Source: Actinomycetota bacterium (GTDB lineage: Bacteria; Actinomycetota; Acidimicrobiia; Acidimicrobiales; Iamiaceae). From it: a stretch of 12,538 nt of DNA. Below, one piece after another: positions 1-6,478 of this stretch (its first letter is position 1; every line of letters starts with the position of its first letter). Where the stretch lies: the NCBI GenBank assembly GCA_018268545.1, contig JAFDWI010000225.1, positions 1 to 12,538 of the forward strand, in the 5' to 3' direction. The notes under the pieces were generated by a model. The model had not been told where the DNA came from and did not search any database. It saw only the letters and a program-made list of their open reading frames with translations. Made by a program: the position numbers and the translations under genes.

Positions 1-1
1 G

Positions 2-439
2 GCTCGGGCAGACCTGGAGACCGCGGCCCGCGGCCTGTCGAACCTGACGTTCGTCGACTACCAACCTCCCGATCGTCTCGGCGAGGTGCTCGCGGCCGGC
101 GACATCCATCTCGTGCCACTTCGACGTGGACTCGCGAGCGCGAGTGTCCCGTCGAAGATCTACTCGATACTGGCCGCCGGCCGGCCGTTCCTCGCGAGCA
201 TCGACCCGGACACCGAGATCGACCGGGTCGCGCACCTCTCCGGAGCCGGGGTTGCGGTTCCGCCCGACGACCCGGACGCGTTCGTGGCTGCGCTCGCCGG
301 ACTGCTCGAAGATCCGATCGCGACGAGCGAGATGGGATCGTCGGGCCGGAGCTGGGTCGAGGGATGGGCGTCGCCCGAAGCGGTCGCCGGGATGTACGCG
401 GCGCTGTTCGAAGAATTGATCGAGGTACGTCGCCGCTGA
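2..439 (+). CDS. GT4 glycosyltransferase, C-terminal part (5' end outside window)
   Basis: The open frame runs in from the left edge and ends at TGA 437-439; about 145 residues are visible and no true start lies inside the window. The visible part has the look of the second Rossmann domain of GT-B, GT4-family enzymes, closest in feel to the WcaI/WbuB group of exopolysaccharide glycosyltransferases: a 'VDYQPPDRLGEVLAAGDIHL' type strand and helix, then PLRRGLASASVPSK, then IYSILAAGRPFLAS followed by the acidic DPDTE, where the donor nucleotide-sugar is normally bound. The C-terminus has the usual PPDDPDAF...LLEDP...MG..GR..VE pattern. It is expected to be a cytosolic or membrane-associated transferase adding a sugar to a lipid-linked or growing glycan. 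Donor and acceptor cannot be read from the sequence. Its position just upstream of a GDP-mannose pyrophosphorylase-like gene supports a polysaccharide role. The GTG at 86 is internal, not the start. Confidence 0.85.
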   Translation, partial: ARADLETAARGLSNLTFVDYQPPDRLGEVLAAGDIHLVPLRRGLASASVPSKIYSILAAGRPFLASIDPDTEIDRVAHLSGAGVAVPPDDPDAFVAALAGLLEDPIATSEMGSSGRSWVEGWASPEAVAGMYAALFEELIEVRRR

Positions 440-471
440 CCACGTGGTCCGTTGCGGGACCGGCGAATTGG

Positions 472-477
472 TAGCGT
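472..477 (+). promoter_or_regulatory. candidate -10 element for the nucleotidyltransferase gene
   Basis: TAGCGT fits the actinobacterial TANNNT -10 pattern and lies 8 nt before the GTG at 486, the spacing expected for a leaderless or near-leaderless transcript. No convincing -35 is visible. Inferred from pattern and position only. Confidence 0.35.
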
Positions 478-485
478 CGGAGCCC

Positions 486-1493
486 GTGACTCGAGCGATC
501 GTCCTCGTCGGTGGCTTCGGAACCCGCCTTCGCCCCCTGACGAACGCCTTCCCCAAACAGATGCTCCCGATCGTCGGCCGACCGATGATCGAGCACGTGA
601 TCGAGCATCTCGAATCCCACGGCGTCGAAGAAGTGGTCCTGTCGCTGGGTTACCGGCCCGACGCCTTCTGTGAGGCATACCCCGACGCACGCCATCGCTC
701 GGTCCGATTGCGTTATGCGGTCGAACCCGAGCCGCTCGACACCGCCGGCGCGATCCGGTTCGCGGCCCGAGACGCCGGTATCGACGAACGGGTCATCGTG
801 TGCAACGGCGACGTCCTCACGGACCTTGACGTCACCGATCTCGTCGCCCGCCACGAAGCGGCGTCCGCGTCGGCGAGCATCGCGCTGCACCGCGTCGCGG
901 ACCCTTCCGCGTTCGGGGTCGTCCCGACCGAGCCCGACGGGAAGGTGCTGGACTTCGTGGAGAAGCCGCCGCCGGGCGAGGCGCCGACCGATGCGATCAA
1001 TGCGGGCACCTACGTGTTGGAGCCGTCGGTCATCGATCGGATCGACCCCGGTCGCCGGGTGTCGATCGAACGCGAGACCTTCCCCGAGCTGGTTCGGACC
1101 GGCGAGCTGTACGCGTTCGTCTCCGACACCTATTGGATCGATACCGGAACGCCCGCCAACTACCTGCAAGCGCAACTCGACCTGCTCGACGGGCGACGCG
1201 GCGCACCGGTGCCGGGCGTCGACCCCGGCGCGCGTCTCGCATCGGGTACGACGATCCAGCGGTCGGTGATCTCGGATCGTGTCGAGGTCGGCGTCGACGC
1301 CAAGGTGATCGACTCGGTGGTCATGGCCGGCGCGACCATCGGTGACGGCGCCGAGATCGTCGGGTCGATCATCGGCCCGGGTGCTCGGATCGGTGCCGGT
1401 GCTCACGTGGGCGACACGAGCGTCATCGGCGTCGACGCGGTGGTCGACCCCGGAGAATTCCTCGACGGCATTCGACGACCGGAGCCTGACTGA
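486..1493 (+). CDS. NDP-sugar pyrophosphorylase, mannose-1-phosphate guanylyltransferase type with hexapeptide C-terminus
   Basis: Predicted to make GDP-mannose from mannose-1-phosphate and GTP in the cytosol. Counting from GTG 486 (335 aa): the nucleotide-binding signature GGFGTRLRPLT at residues 9-19, PKQMLPI at 23-29 with the conserved lysine, EPLDTAGA at 82-89, NGDV at 107-110, FVEK at 157-160, NAGTYV at 172-177, ERETFP at 195-200 and WIDTGTPANYL at 217-227. Residues about 243-320 are a left-handed beta-helix with repeated [V/I]-G-x-[G/D]-A hexapeptides. The 'INAGTYVLEPSVIDRI' and 'VSIERETFP' segments resemble GMPP-type enzymes, including what I recall of mycobacterial ManB, more than RmlA, although KQMLP recalls RmlA; glucose-1-phosphate specificity cannot be excluded. 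The frame is open back to GTG 444, but homology begins at TRAIVLVGG, so GTG 486 is preferred; CGGAG at 478-482 is a weak ribosome site. The stop overlaps the next start (TGATG), indicating coupling with the epimerase. It may supply GDP-mannose to Gmd further right. Confidence 0.85.
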   Translation: MTRAIVLVGGFGTRLRPLTNAFPKQMLPIVGRPMIEHVIEHLESHGVEEVVLSLGYRPDAFCEAYPDARHRSVRLRYAVEPEPLDTAGAIRFAARDAGIDERVIVCNGDVLTDLDVTDLVARHEAASASASIALHRVADPSAFGVVPTEPDGKVLDFVEKPPPGEAPTDAINAGTYVLEPSVIDRIDPGRRVSIERETFPELVRTGELYAFVSDTYWIDTGTPANYLQAQLDLLDGRRGAPVPGVDPGARLASGTTIQRSVISDRVEVGVDAKVIDSVVMAGATIGDGAEIVGSIIGPGARIGAGAHVGDTSVIGVDAVVDPGEFLDGIRRPEPD

Positions 1494-2431
1494 TGCACAC
1501 CCTGGTAACCGGCGGTGCCGGTTTCATAGGATCCAACCTCGTCGACCGGCTGCTCGACGACGGCCACACGGTCGAGGTGATCGACAACCTGTCGTCGGGG
1601 AAGCCGGCGAACCTCCGTGCCGCGCTCGCCCACGAGTCCCGACCGGTCGTCCTCCACGAGATCGACGTGCGTGATCCCGCGCTCGCCGACGTGTTCGACC
1701 GGAGTCGTCCCGAGGTGGTGTTCCACCTCGCCGCGCAGATCGACGTCCGGATCTCGGTGGCCGACCCGAAGCTCGACGCCGACGTGAACATCATGGGCAG
1801 CCTGAACGTCATCGAGGCCGCCCGCGCCGCGGGTGCCCGCAAGGTCGTGTTCGCCTCGAGCGGCGGGACGATCTACGGGCGGGTCGCCGACGATGACTTC
1901 CCGGTCGACGAATCACACCCCCAGGCGCCCCTGTCGCCCTATGGTGTCTCCAAGAAGGCGGTCGGCGACTACCTCTCGGCGTTCCGCGACCTGCACGGTC
2001 TCGATTACACCGCGCTTGCACTGGCGAACGTGTACGGACCTCGTCAGGACCCTCACGGCGAGGCCGGTGTCGTGGCGATCTTCGCGAACCGGTTGCTCGC
2101 AGGTGAACCGTGTCGGATCTACGGGGACGGTTCTCAGACCCGCGATTACGTCTACGTCCACGACGTGGTCGATGCGTTCGCCCGGGCGATCGACCGTGCC
2201 GGGGGGATGGTGTGCAACATCGGCACGGCGACCGAGACCTCGGTGCTCGAGCTGTACCGGACGATGGCCGCCGCAGCGGGTGTCGATGCCGACCCGGACT
2301 TCGCCCCGGAGCGGCTCGGCGAGGTCGCCCGGAGTTCACTCGACGCATCACGGGCGTCCCGTGAACTCGGTTGGACGCCGTCGACCGAATTGCCCGAGGG
2401 AACCGCGGCGGTTCTGGACTACTTCCGGTAG
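1493..2431 (+). CDS. galE: UDP-glucose 4-epimerase-type NAD-dependent sugar epimerase
   Basis: An extended SDR enzyme of 312 aa, the full length for the short actinobacterial GalE class. It has the Rossmann NAD-binding motif TGGAGFIGSN (6-15), DNLSSG at 31-36, HLAAQIDVRISV at 78-89, the catalytic SSGGTIYG (122-129), and YGVSK with Tyr150 and Lys154. ANVYGPRQDPHGEAGVVAIF and GDGSQTRDYVYVHDV are the substrate-side and C-terminal signatures usual in GalE-like proteins. The expected reaction is interconversion of UDP-glucose and UDP-galactose (or N-acetyl forms) for envelope glycan synthesis. ATG 1493 shares its A with the preceding TGA, so it is probably translated by re-initiation from the nucleotidyltransferase. 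Substrate identity is inferred from family resemblance; related epimerases acting on UDP-glucuronate or other sugars have very similar motifs. Confidence 0.85.
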   Translation: MHTLVTGGAGFIGSNLVDRLLDDGHTVEVIDNLSSGKPANLRAALAHESRPVVLHEIDVRDPALADVFDRSRPEVVFHLAAQIDVRISVADPKLDADVNIMGSLNVIEAARAAGARKVVFASSGGTIYGRVADDDFPVDESHPQAPLSPYGVSKKAVGDYLSAFRDLHGLDYTALALANVYGPRQDPHGEAGVVAIFANRLLAGEPCRIYGDGSQTRDYVYVHDVVDAFARAIDRAGGMVCNIGTATETSVLELYRTMAAAAGVDADPDFAPERLGEVARSSLDASRASRELGWTPSTELPEGTAAVLDYFR

Positions 2432-2434
2432 CCT
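2429..2434 (+). promoter_or_regulatory. possible -10 element overlapping the galE stop codon
   Basis: TAGCCT within GGTAGCCT matches TANNNT and is identical to the hexamer upstream of the L,D-transpeptidase gene (7723-7728, minus). It lies about 60 nt before the ATPase start at 2494, and its first three bases are the galE stop. No clear -35. Weak evidence. Confidence 0.2.
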
Positions 2435-2458
2435 CCTACCCGACCGCCCGGGGGAGGC
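2431..2458 (+). terminator. GC-rich hairpin between galE and the ABC ATPase gene
   Basis: GCCTCC (2431-2436) pairs with GGAGGC (2453-2458), and inside it CCCG (2439-2442) pairs with CGGG (2449-2452), leaving a TA bulge and the 6-nt loop ACCGCC. There is no T-tract, so it would be a non-canonical terminator, a partial terminator, or an mRNA processing/stability element. Position right after the galE stop supports an RNA-level role. The structure is seen directly; the function is inferred. Confidence 0.4.
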
Positions 2459-2493
2459 GATCGCCGAGCCGACCACCATTCACGAGGACCGCT

Positions 2494-3453
2494 GTGGACC
2501 CCATCATCGAAGCGCGCGGTCTCACCAAGCGGTACGGCGACGTCGCCGCACTCGACGGGCTCGACCTCGTCGCGGAATCCGGCTGTCTCACGGCGCTGCT
2601 GGGACCGAACGGCGCCGGGAAGACCACGTTCGTGAGCGCAGTGGCGACGCTGTTGCGTCCGGACGAGGGCGACCTGCGTGTCGCCGGGATCGACGCGTTC
2701 AGCCACCCCAAGGAGATCCGGAAGGTCATCGGTCTGGCCGGGCAGTACGCGTCGGTCGAGCCGGCGATGACGGGTACCGAGAATCTCGTGCTGGTCGCCC
2801 GACTCTTCGGCGCCGATCGCCGTGAGGCCGAAGTGGCCGCGGCATCGATCCTGGACCGGCTCGGGTTGACCGACGCAGGCGACCGTCTGGTTCGTACCTA
2901 TTCGGGCGGGATGCGACGTCGACTCGATCTGGGGGCCAGCCTGGTCGGTCGCCCACGGTTGCTCCTGCTGGACGAACCGACGACCGGACTCGATCCACGA
3001 AGCCGGAGCGAGTTGTGGGATGCGATCCGGTCCCTGGTCGCGGACGGAACCGATGTGTTGATGACCACGCAGTACCTGGAAGAAGCCGATCAACTCGCGA
3101 AGCACGTCGTGATCGTCGACCATGGCCGGGTCATCGCGTCCGGGACGCCCGAGTCGCTCAAGAGCCAGGTAGGCAAGGACGTCGTCGAGGTTCGCCCGGG
3201 CGACCCATCCGACATCTCCGTCGTCGTCGAGGTGCTCGCGTCGGTCGGCGTCGAGGAGCCACGCGTGGATCCGGACACCCACCGGGTGTCGGTGCCTGTC
3301 GAGGTCGGCGCGGAGGAACTCACCCGGGTCGTCCTCGAGCTGACGCGTCGCCAGGTCCATTTCGACGACATCGGGCTTCGTCGTCCCACGCTCGACGAGG
3401 TCTTTCTCGGGTTGACGGGCAAACCGATCGACCCCGATGGAACGGAGGCCTGA
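2494..3453 (+). CDS. DrrA-type ABC transporter ATP-binding protein
   Basis: The cytosolic ATPase half of an ABC-2 exporter, 319 aa, usual for the DrrA (daunorubicin-resistance-like) family. Walker A GPNGAGKTT is at 37-45, the Q-loop Gln at 84, the signature YSGGM at 136-140, Walker B LLLLDEP at 156-162 and the D-loop GLD just after. The switch position is MTTQYLEEAD (190-199), with Gln where many ABC ATPases have His, as is normal for DrrA. Residues about 225-300 form the C-terminal regulatory domain found in this family. The frame is open back to 2371, but homology starts at DPIIEARGLTKRYGDV, so GTG 2494 preceded by GAGGA (2484-2488) is the start. It abuts the permease gene with no gap, so the two form one exporter. 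Family members export drugs, lipids or glycolipids; the substrate here is unknown, and the upstream sugar genes only hint at a glycoconjugate. Confidence 0.9.
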   Translation: MDPIIEARGLTKRYGDVAALDGLDLVAESGCLTALLGPNGAGKTTFVSAVATLLRPDEGDLRVAGIDAFSHPKEIRKVIGLAGQYASVEPAMTGTENLVLVARLFGADRREAEVAAASILDRLGLTDAGDRLVRTYSGGMRRRLDLGASLVGRPRLLLLDEPTTGLDPRSRSELWDAIRSLVADGTDVLMTTQYLEEADQLAKHVVIVDHGRVIASGTPESLKSQVGKDVVEVRPGDPSDISVVVEVLASVGVEEPRVDPDTHRVSVPVEVGAEELTRVVLELTRRQVHFDDIGLRRPTLDEVFLGLTGKPIDPDGTEA

Positions 3454-4308
3454 ATGTCACGATCGATCGACCCTGTGGCCGATGCCGACGCGTCGGCAAC
3501 CAGCGGCCGACCGCCGATTGCACGCGGCGCCGGGTTCTCCACGACGGCGACCTGTTCGGCGCGCCGTACGATCCTCCAGTTCTTCCGCACCCCGCAGGTG
3601 CTCGTGATGGGCACGGTCCAGGGGGCGATGTTCCTGGTGATGTTCCGCTACGTGTTCGGCGGAGCGATCCGGACCGGGGGAGAACTCAGCTACGTGAACT
3701 TCCTGGTCCCGGGGTTCCTCACGACGATCGTGCTGTGGACGGGGATGTCCGCGGCGTCCGGTGTCGCTGAAGATGCGGCGACCGGCGTGCACGACCGGTT
3801 GCGGTCGTTGCCCATTCCCCGCGTCGCGGTGGTCGTCGGTCGAGCGCTCGCCGACACGGGCTTGACCACCTGGGGGCTGTTCGTCACCGGGATCCTGAGT
3901 TTTCTGATCGGTTTCCGGCCTGCGGGGTCGGTCGTGCACGTCGCTGCGGGGTTCGTGCTGATCATCGTGGCCGGGTTCGCGTTCTCGTGGGTGTTCATCC
4001 TGATCGGGTTGGTCGGGGGGAACGCCCAGGCAGCCCAGGGCCTGTCGATGCTGGTGATCCCGTTCTCGTTCATCTCGTCCGCGAACGTCCCGGTCCAGTC
4101 GATGCCGGGGTGGCTGCAACCGTTCGCCGCGAATCAACCCGTGAGCGTCGTGATCAACGCAGTCCGCTCGTTGATGCAGGGCGGGCCGGCCCGCGTGGGC
4201 ATCGGTCACACGACCGCGTACTGGGTCGCGGCGGCACTGATCTGGTGTGCGGTGCTCGTTGTCGTGTTCGCACCGCTGTGTGCTCGACGGTTCGCCCGCA
4301 CCCACTGA
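3454..4308 (+). CDS. DrrB-type ABC-2 transporter permease
   Basis: The membrane half of the exporter, 284 aa. About six transmembrane segments can be seen near residues 49-69, 80-103, 135-153, 161-187, 192-212 and 254-275, after a polar N-terminal tail of roughly 40 residues. The loop ED.ATGVHDRLRSLPIPR (about 106-123) matches the conserved cytoplasmic coupling region of DrrB proteins, and ANVPVQSMPGWLQPFAANQP (210-229) followed by VSVVINAVRSL is the family's C-terminal signature. ATG 3454 directly follows the ATPase stop TGA (3451-3453), with GGAGG at 3444-3448 as ribosome site, so translation is probably coupled. The gene converges on cofE with only 5 bases between the two stop codons. Substrate unknown. 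Confidence 0.9.
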   Translation: MSRSIDPVADADASATSGRPPIARGAGFSTTATCSARRTILQFFRTPQVLVMGTVQGAMFLVMFRYVFGGAIRTGGELSYVNFLVPGFLTTIVLWTGMSAASGVAEDAATGVHDRLRSLPIPRVAVVVGRALADTGLTTWGLFVTGILSFLIGFRPAGSVVHVAAGFVLIIVAGFAFSWVFILIGLVGGNAQAAQGLSMLVIPFSFISSANVPVQSMPGWLQPFAANQPVSVVINAVRSLMQGGPARVGIGHTTAYWVAAALIWCAVLVVVFAPLCARRFARTH

Positions 4309-4313
4309 CGCGC

Positions 4314-5027
4314 TCAGCGGAACAGGTCCTCATCCGGCGGGCGCACGATCTCGGCGCGCACCTCGCCCCGGCGGAACCACGATCGGTCGACGCCGCGCAC
4401 GACCGCGACCGGGACCGACGTCGCCTTGCCCATCACGAGTTCCGCAGCACCGGCGATCTCGTCGACGACCGCGACCTCGGTCACGGCCAGTTCCCTGCCT
4501 CCGGCGTCGCCGGTGCCACGCAGATCGAGTATCGCGCCGATGCCGGCACATCCGATCGCGACGTCGGTCACACCTCGACGCCACACCCGTCCGAAGGTGT
4601 CCGAGACGATGACGGCCACTTCGGCGCCCGTGTGATGTCGCAGCCCGTCTCGTATTTGGCGAGCCGAACGGTCCGGGTCCTCAGGGAGGAGGGCTGCCCA
4701 CCCCGCGTCGACGTTGGAGAGGTCGACGCCGGCGTTGGCACAGATGAAACCGTGGCGCGTTTGGCTGATCACCAGTTCGCCCCGGCGACGCAGCACCAGG
4801 TGGGACTCGTCCTCGACGATGCGTCGGCCGTGCGGGTCGTCGTCGGCGAGCCGGGCGAGGCGACCTTCGGCCTTGGAGACGATCTTCTGGGTGACGACCA
4901 CGACGTCACCGTCCACGATCGCATCGGACCCGGTGGCCGCGGCCGCGATGACCTGGGAAAGGTCCGTCGTCGGTGTGATCTCGCCGATCCCCGAGAGCCC
5001 GAAGATCTGCAGGCGACCGCCGGTCAC
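4314..5027 (-). CDS. cofE: coenzyme F420-0:L-glutamate ligase, single-domain (CofE / FbiB N-terminal domain)
   Basis: Adds gamma-linked glutamates to F420-0 using GTP, in the cytosol. The 237-aa product shows the family motifs in order: DGDVVVVTQKIVSKAEGR (39-56), GFICANAGVDLSNVD (93-107), VSDTFGRVWRRGVTDVAIG (141-159), LDLRGTGDAGGREL (167-180), DEIAGAAELVMGKA (189-202) and VPVAVVRG (205-212). The start is GTG 5027, whose GTGA overlaps the fbiA stop, so the two genes are translationally coupled. The frame stays open upstream through fbiA, but that part is antisense-like low-complexity sequence and not protein. Mycobacterial FbiB is about 450 aa because a C-terminal FMN-dependent reductase domain, which reduces dehydro-F420, follows the ligase; here the protein ends after the ligase domain at DEDLFR and the opposite-strand gene follows at once, so that domain is absent rather than frameshifted. 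Confidence 0.92.
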   Translation of the reverse strand: MTGGRLQIFGLSGIGEITPTTDLSQVIAAAATGSDAIVDGDVVVVTQKIVSKAEGRLARLADDDPHGRRIVEDESHLVLRRRGELVISQTRHGFICANAGVDLSNVDAGWAALLPEDPDRSARQIRDGLRHHTGAEVAVIVSDTFGRVWRRGVTDVAIGCAGIGAILDLRGTGDAGGRELAVTEVAVVDEIAGAAELVMGKATSVPVAVVRGVDRSWFRRGEVRAEIVRPPDEDLFR

Positions 5028-5971
5028 GTGGTGTGACCGGCGAGCACCGTGGCGCCGAGCGTGCCGGCGACATCGGGCGTCGACATGACCGTGTCGGTGA
5101 CGACGCAACGCATTCCTTCTGCCTCGACTGCGCCTGCGAGGGCCGCGTCGGCGCGGTCGATCACCAAGGTCGCAGCAAGACTCGTGTACCAGCGGGCGAT
5201 CCCGACGACGGACGACTCGAGCCCCAACTCGTCGAGCATCCGGTCGGCCGGACCTTTCAGCGCCGCACCGGCGACGATCGGCGACACCGCGACCACGTCG
5301 TCTCGTCGCTCGGTGACGGCTTGACGGATACCCGGGACGGCAAGAACCGGGGCGATCGACACGATGGGATTCGACGGCGCGATCACGACGCGTTCGGCCT
5401 GCCCGATGGCGTCGAGGACGCCCGGCGCGGGCGTCGCGGCTTCGGCGCCTTGGAATCTGACGCCGGTGATCGGAACCGAGTGTGCCCGCTCCACGAAATA
5501 GCGCTGAAAGTCGATCTCGTGACTCGGCCCCCCCAGGCCCGGGTCCATGACGCTCACCTTGGTTCGGAGTCGATCGTTCGTGGCGGGAACGATCCGGACA
5601 TCGACACCAAGCGCGTTCGTGATCTCCGCGGTGACCTCCGCCAGGGTCGCGCCCTCGTGGAGTCGGCCGGTTCGGTAGAGGTGCGTTCCCAGGTCCCGGT
5701 CGCCCAGGTTGAACCAGTCGGGTCCACCGAGTTCGCCGAGCGTCGCCATCGCGTGCCAGGTTTCGTCGGCGAGACCCCAACCGCGTCCGGGGTCGATCCG
5801 TTCGGCGAGGGTGTAGGTGACCGTGTCCAGGTCGGGGCTGATGTGCAGTCCGTACAACTCGAGGTCGTCGCCGACGTTGACGATCGCGGTGATGTCGTCG
5901 CCTCGCTGGGTTCGGACCAGTCCGGAAAGGAGGCGGGCGGCGCCGACGCCGCCCGCGAGCACGGTGATCAT
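5024..5971 (-). CDS. fbiA: 2-phospho-L-lactate transferase / FbiA, F420 biosynthesis
   Basis: Transfers the (enol)lactyl-phosphate moiety from the guanylyl intermediate to Fo, giving F420-0 or, in actinobacteria, dehydro-F420-0. From ATG 5971 (315 aa, normal for CofD/FbiA): the glycine-rich GGVGAAR at 7-13, NVGDD at 32-36 followed by GLHISPDLDTV, WFNLGDRDLGTHLYRT near 86-101, PSNPIVSI at 199-206, and SPIVAGAALKGPADRM at 230-245. A GTG nine bases upstream (5980) is in frame and would add three residues; ATG is preferred because CofD proteins usually begin just before ITVLAGG, and a candidate -10 sits immediately upstream. The 3' end overlaps cofE by GTGA. The gene is divergent from the small orphan gene at 6073. 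The guanylyltransferase CofC/FbiD and the Fo synthase FbiC are not in the window. Confidence 0.93.
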   Translation of the reverse strand: MITVLAGGVGAARLLSGLVRTQRGDDITAIVNVGDDLELYGLHISPDLDTVTYTLAERIDPGRGWGLADETWHAMATLGELGGPDWFNLGDRDLGTHLYRTGRLHEGATLAEVTAEITNALGVDVRIVPATNDRLRTKVSVMDPGLGGPSHEIDFQRYFVERAHSVPITGVRFQGAEAATPAPGVLDAIGQAERVVIAPSNPIVSIAPVLAVPGIRQAVTERRDDVVAVSPIVAGAALKGPADRMLDELGLESSVVGIARWYTSLAATLVIDRADAALAGAVEAEGMRCVVTDTVMSTPDVAGTLGATVLAGHTT

Positions 5972-5978
5972 CGTCTGC

Positions 5979-5984
5979 ACCGTA
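5979..5984 (-). promoter_or_regulatory. candidate -10 element for fbiA
   Basis: On the minus strand TACGGT ends 7 nt before ATG 5971, which would place the transcription start at or next to the A of the start codon (leaderless mRNA). No Shine-Dalgarno sequence at a usable distance is visible for either candidate start. Pattern-based only. Confidence 0.35.
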
Positions 5985-5988
5985 TCTG

Positions 5989-6073
5989 TTCGGGATCCTC
6001 ATCCTCGGCACTCCCCGAACCGATGATGTACGCGAGGCTACGATTCGTGACGGATACCGCGGAGGATCCCGAA
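5989..6073. repeat. 12-bp inverted repeat flanking the fbiA / small-gene divergent promoter region
   Basis: TTCGGGATCCTC at 5989-6000 is the exact reverse complement of GAGGATCCCGAA at 6062-6073. The right arm contains part of the ribosome site (GGAGGA) and the first base of the start codon of the small gene; the left arm is 17 nt upstream of the fbiA ATG. The centre of symmetry lies in the intergenic region between two divergent genes, the usual place for a shared operator. It could also be a chance or structural repeat. Confidence 0.5.
6039..6044 (+). promoter_or_regulatory. candidate -10 element for the small orphan gene
   Basis: TACGAT fits TANNNT and lies 28 nt upstream of ATG 6073, leaving a short leader that contains GGAGGA (6061-6066). 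No clear -35 sequence. Confidence 0.35.
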
Positions 6074-6441
6074 TGGCCGACGACACGAAATCCGAGAAGG
6101 TGACGACCGAAGGCTCTGCCCGCGTCCTGAACAAGGTGAAAGGGCGCCTCGAGAGCATGGAGGTCGGCGATCTGCCCGTCATCGAGCGGGTCGCGGCCGA
6201 CGGGACGACACGGCCCGTCGATGCCAACGGCGGTGTGGTCGGCGCCGACGCCGAGCGGGTCGCGGAACTCAATGCTGCCGCCGAAGCGTTCGCTCAGGAA
6301 CATCAAGCGACGGCGCCGGCGCCGAAGAAACAGCTCGCCGGCGACCGACCTGCGCCACCGAAATCCTCCGGCGGTGCGGGCGGCGCGGACAAACCCATGG
6401 GCCTCTGGGCGCGCATCAAGTCGTGGTTCATCGGCGGGTGA
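6073..6441 (+). CDS. small protein of unknown function
   Basis: I do not recognise a family. The gene looks real: ATG 6073 has a strong ribosome site GGAGGA (6061-6066) at 6-nt spacing, a candidate -10 upstream, and a frame ending shortly before a hairpin. The 122-aa product has no signal peptide. Residues 1-45 are charged and helix-prone (VLNKVKGRLESMEVGDLPVI), residues about 60-80 form an Ala/Glu-rich helix (AERVAELNAAAEAFAQEHQA), residues 82-108 are a Pro/Lys/Gly-rich disordered linker, and the end MGLWARIKSWFIGG is a short amphipathic segment with two Trp, one Phe and basic residues. That tail could lie on the membrane surface or bind a partner. It is divergent from fbiA and may share a regulatory repeat with it, but no F420 link can be drawn from the protein itself. 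Confidence 0.75.
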   Translation: MADDTKSEKVTTEGSARVLNKVKGRLESMEVGDLPVIERVAADGTTRPVDANGGVVGADAERVAELNAAAEAFAQEHQATAPAPKKQLAGDRPAPPKSSGGAGGADKPMGLWARIKSWFIGG

Positions 6442-6446
6442 CGATC

Positions 6447-6460
6447 CCGCCGTCCGGCGG
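6447..6460. terminator. hairpin between convergent genes, possible bidirectional terminator
   Basis: CCGCCG (6447-6452) and CGGCGG (6455-6460) form a perfect 6-bp stem with a 2-nt TC centre, five bases after the small gene's stop and 18 bases from the L,D-transpeptidase stop on the other strand. No T-tract follows on either strand. Such GC-only stems are common in this kind of genome, so the terminator role is inferred from position. Confidence 0.4.
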
Positions 6461-6478
6461 TCGCTGCGTCGTCGACGC

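Noticed and set aside
444..485. Upstream GTG 444 as the start of the pyrophosphorylase, adding 14 residues
   Set aside because: The added residues precede the conserved start of the nucleotidyltransferase fold and show no family resemblance; GTG 486 sits at the expected place.
2419..3360. A 313-codon minus-strand frame opposite the DrrA-type ATPase
   Set aside because: Shadow of the ATPase gene; no domain seen in the translation.
4314..6272. A 652-codon minus-strand frame that would fuse about 400 residues to the N-terminus of CofE
   Set aside because: The upstream part is Arg/Pro/Gly-rich shadow sequence antiparallel in frame to a clear fbiA gene. CofE homology begins exactly at GTG 5027, which overlaps the fbiA stop.
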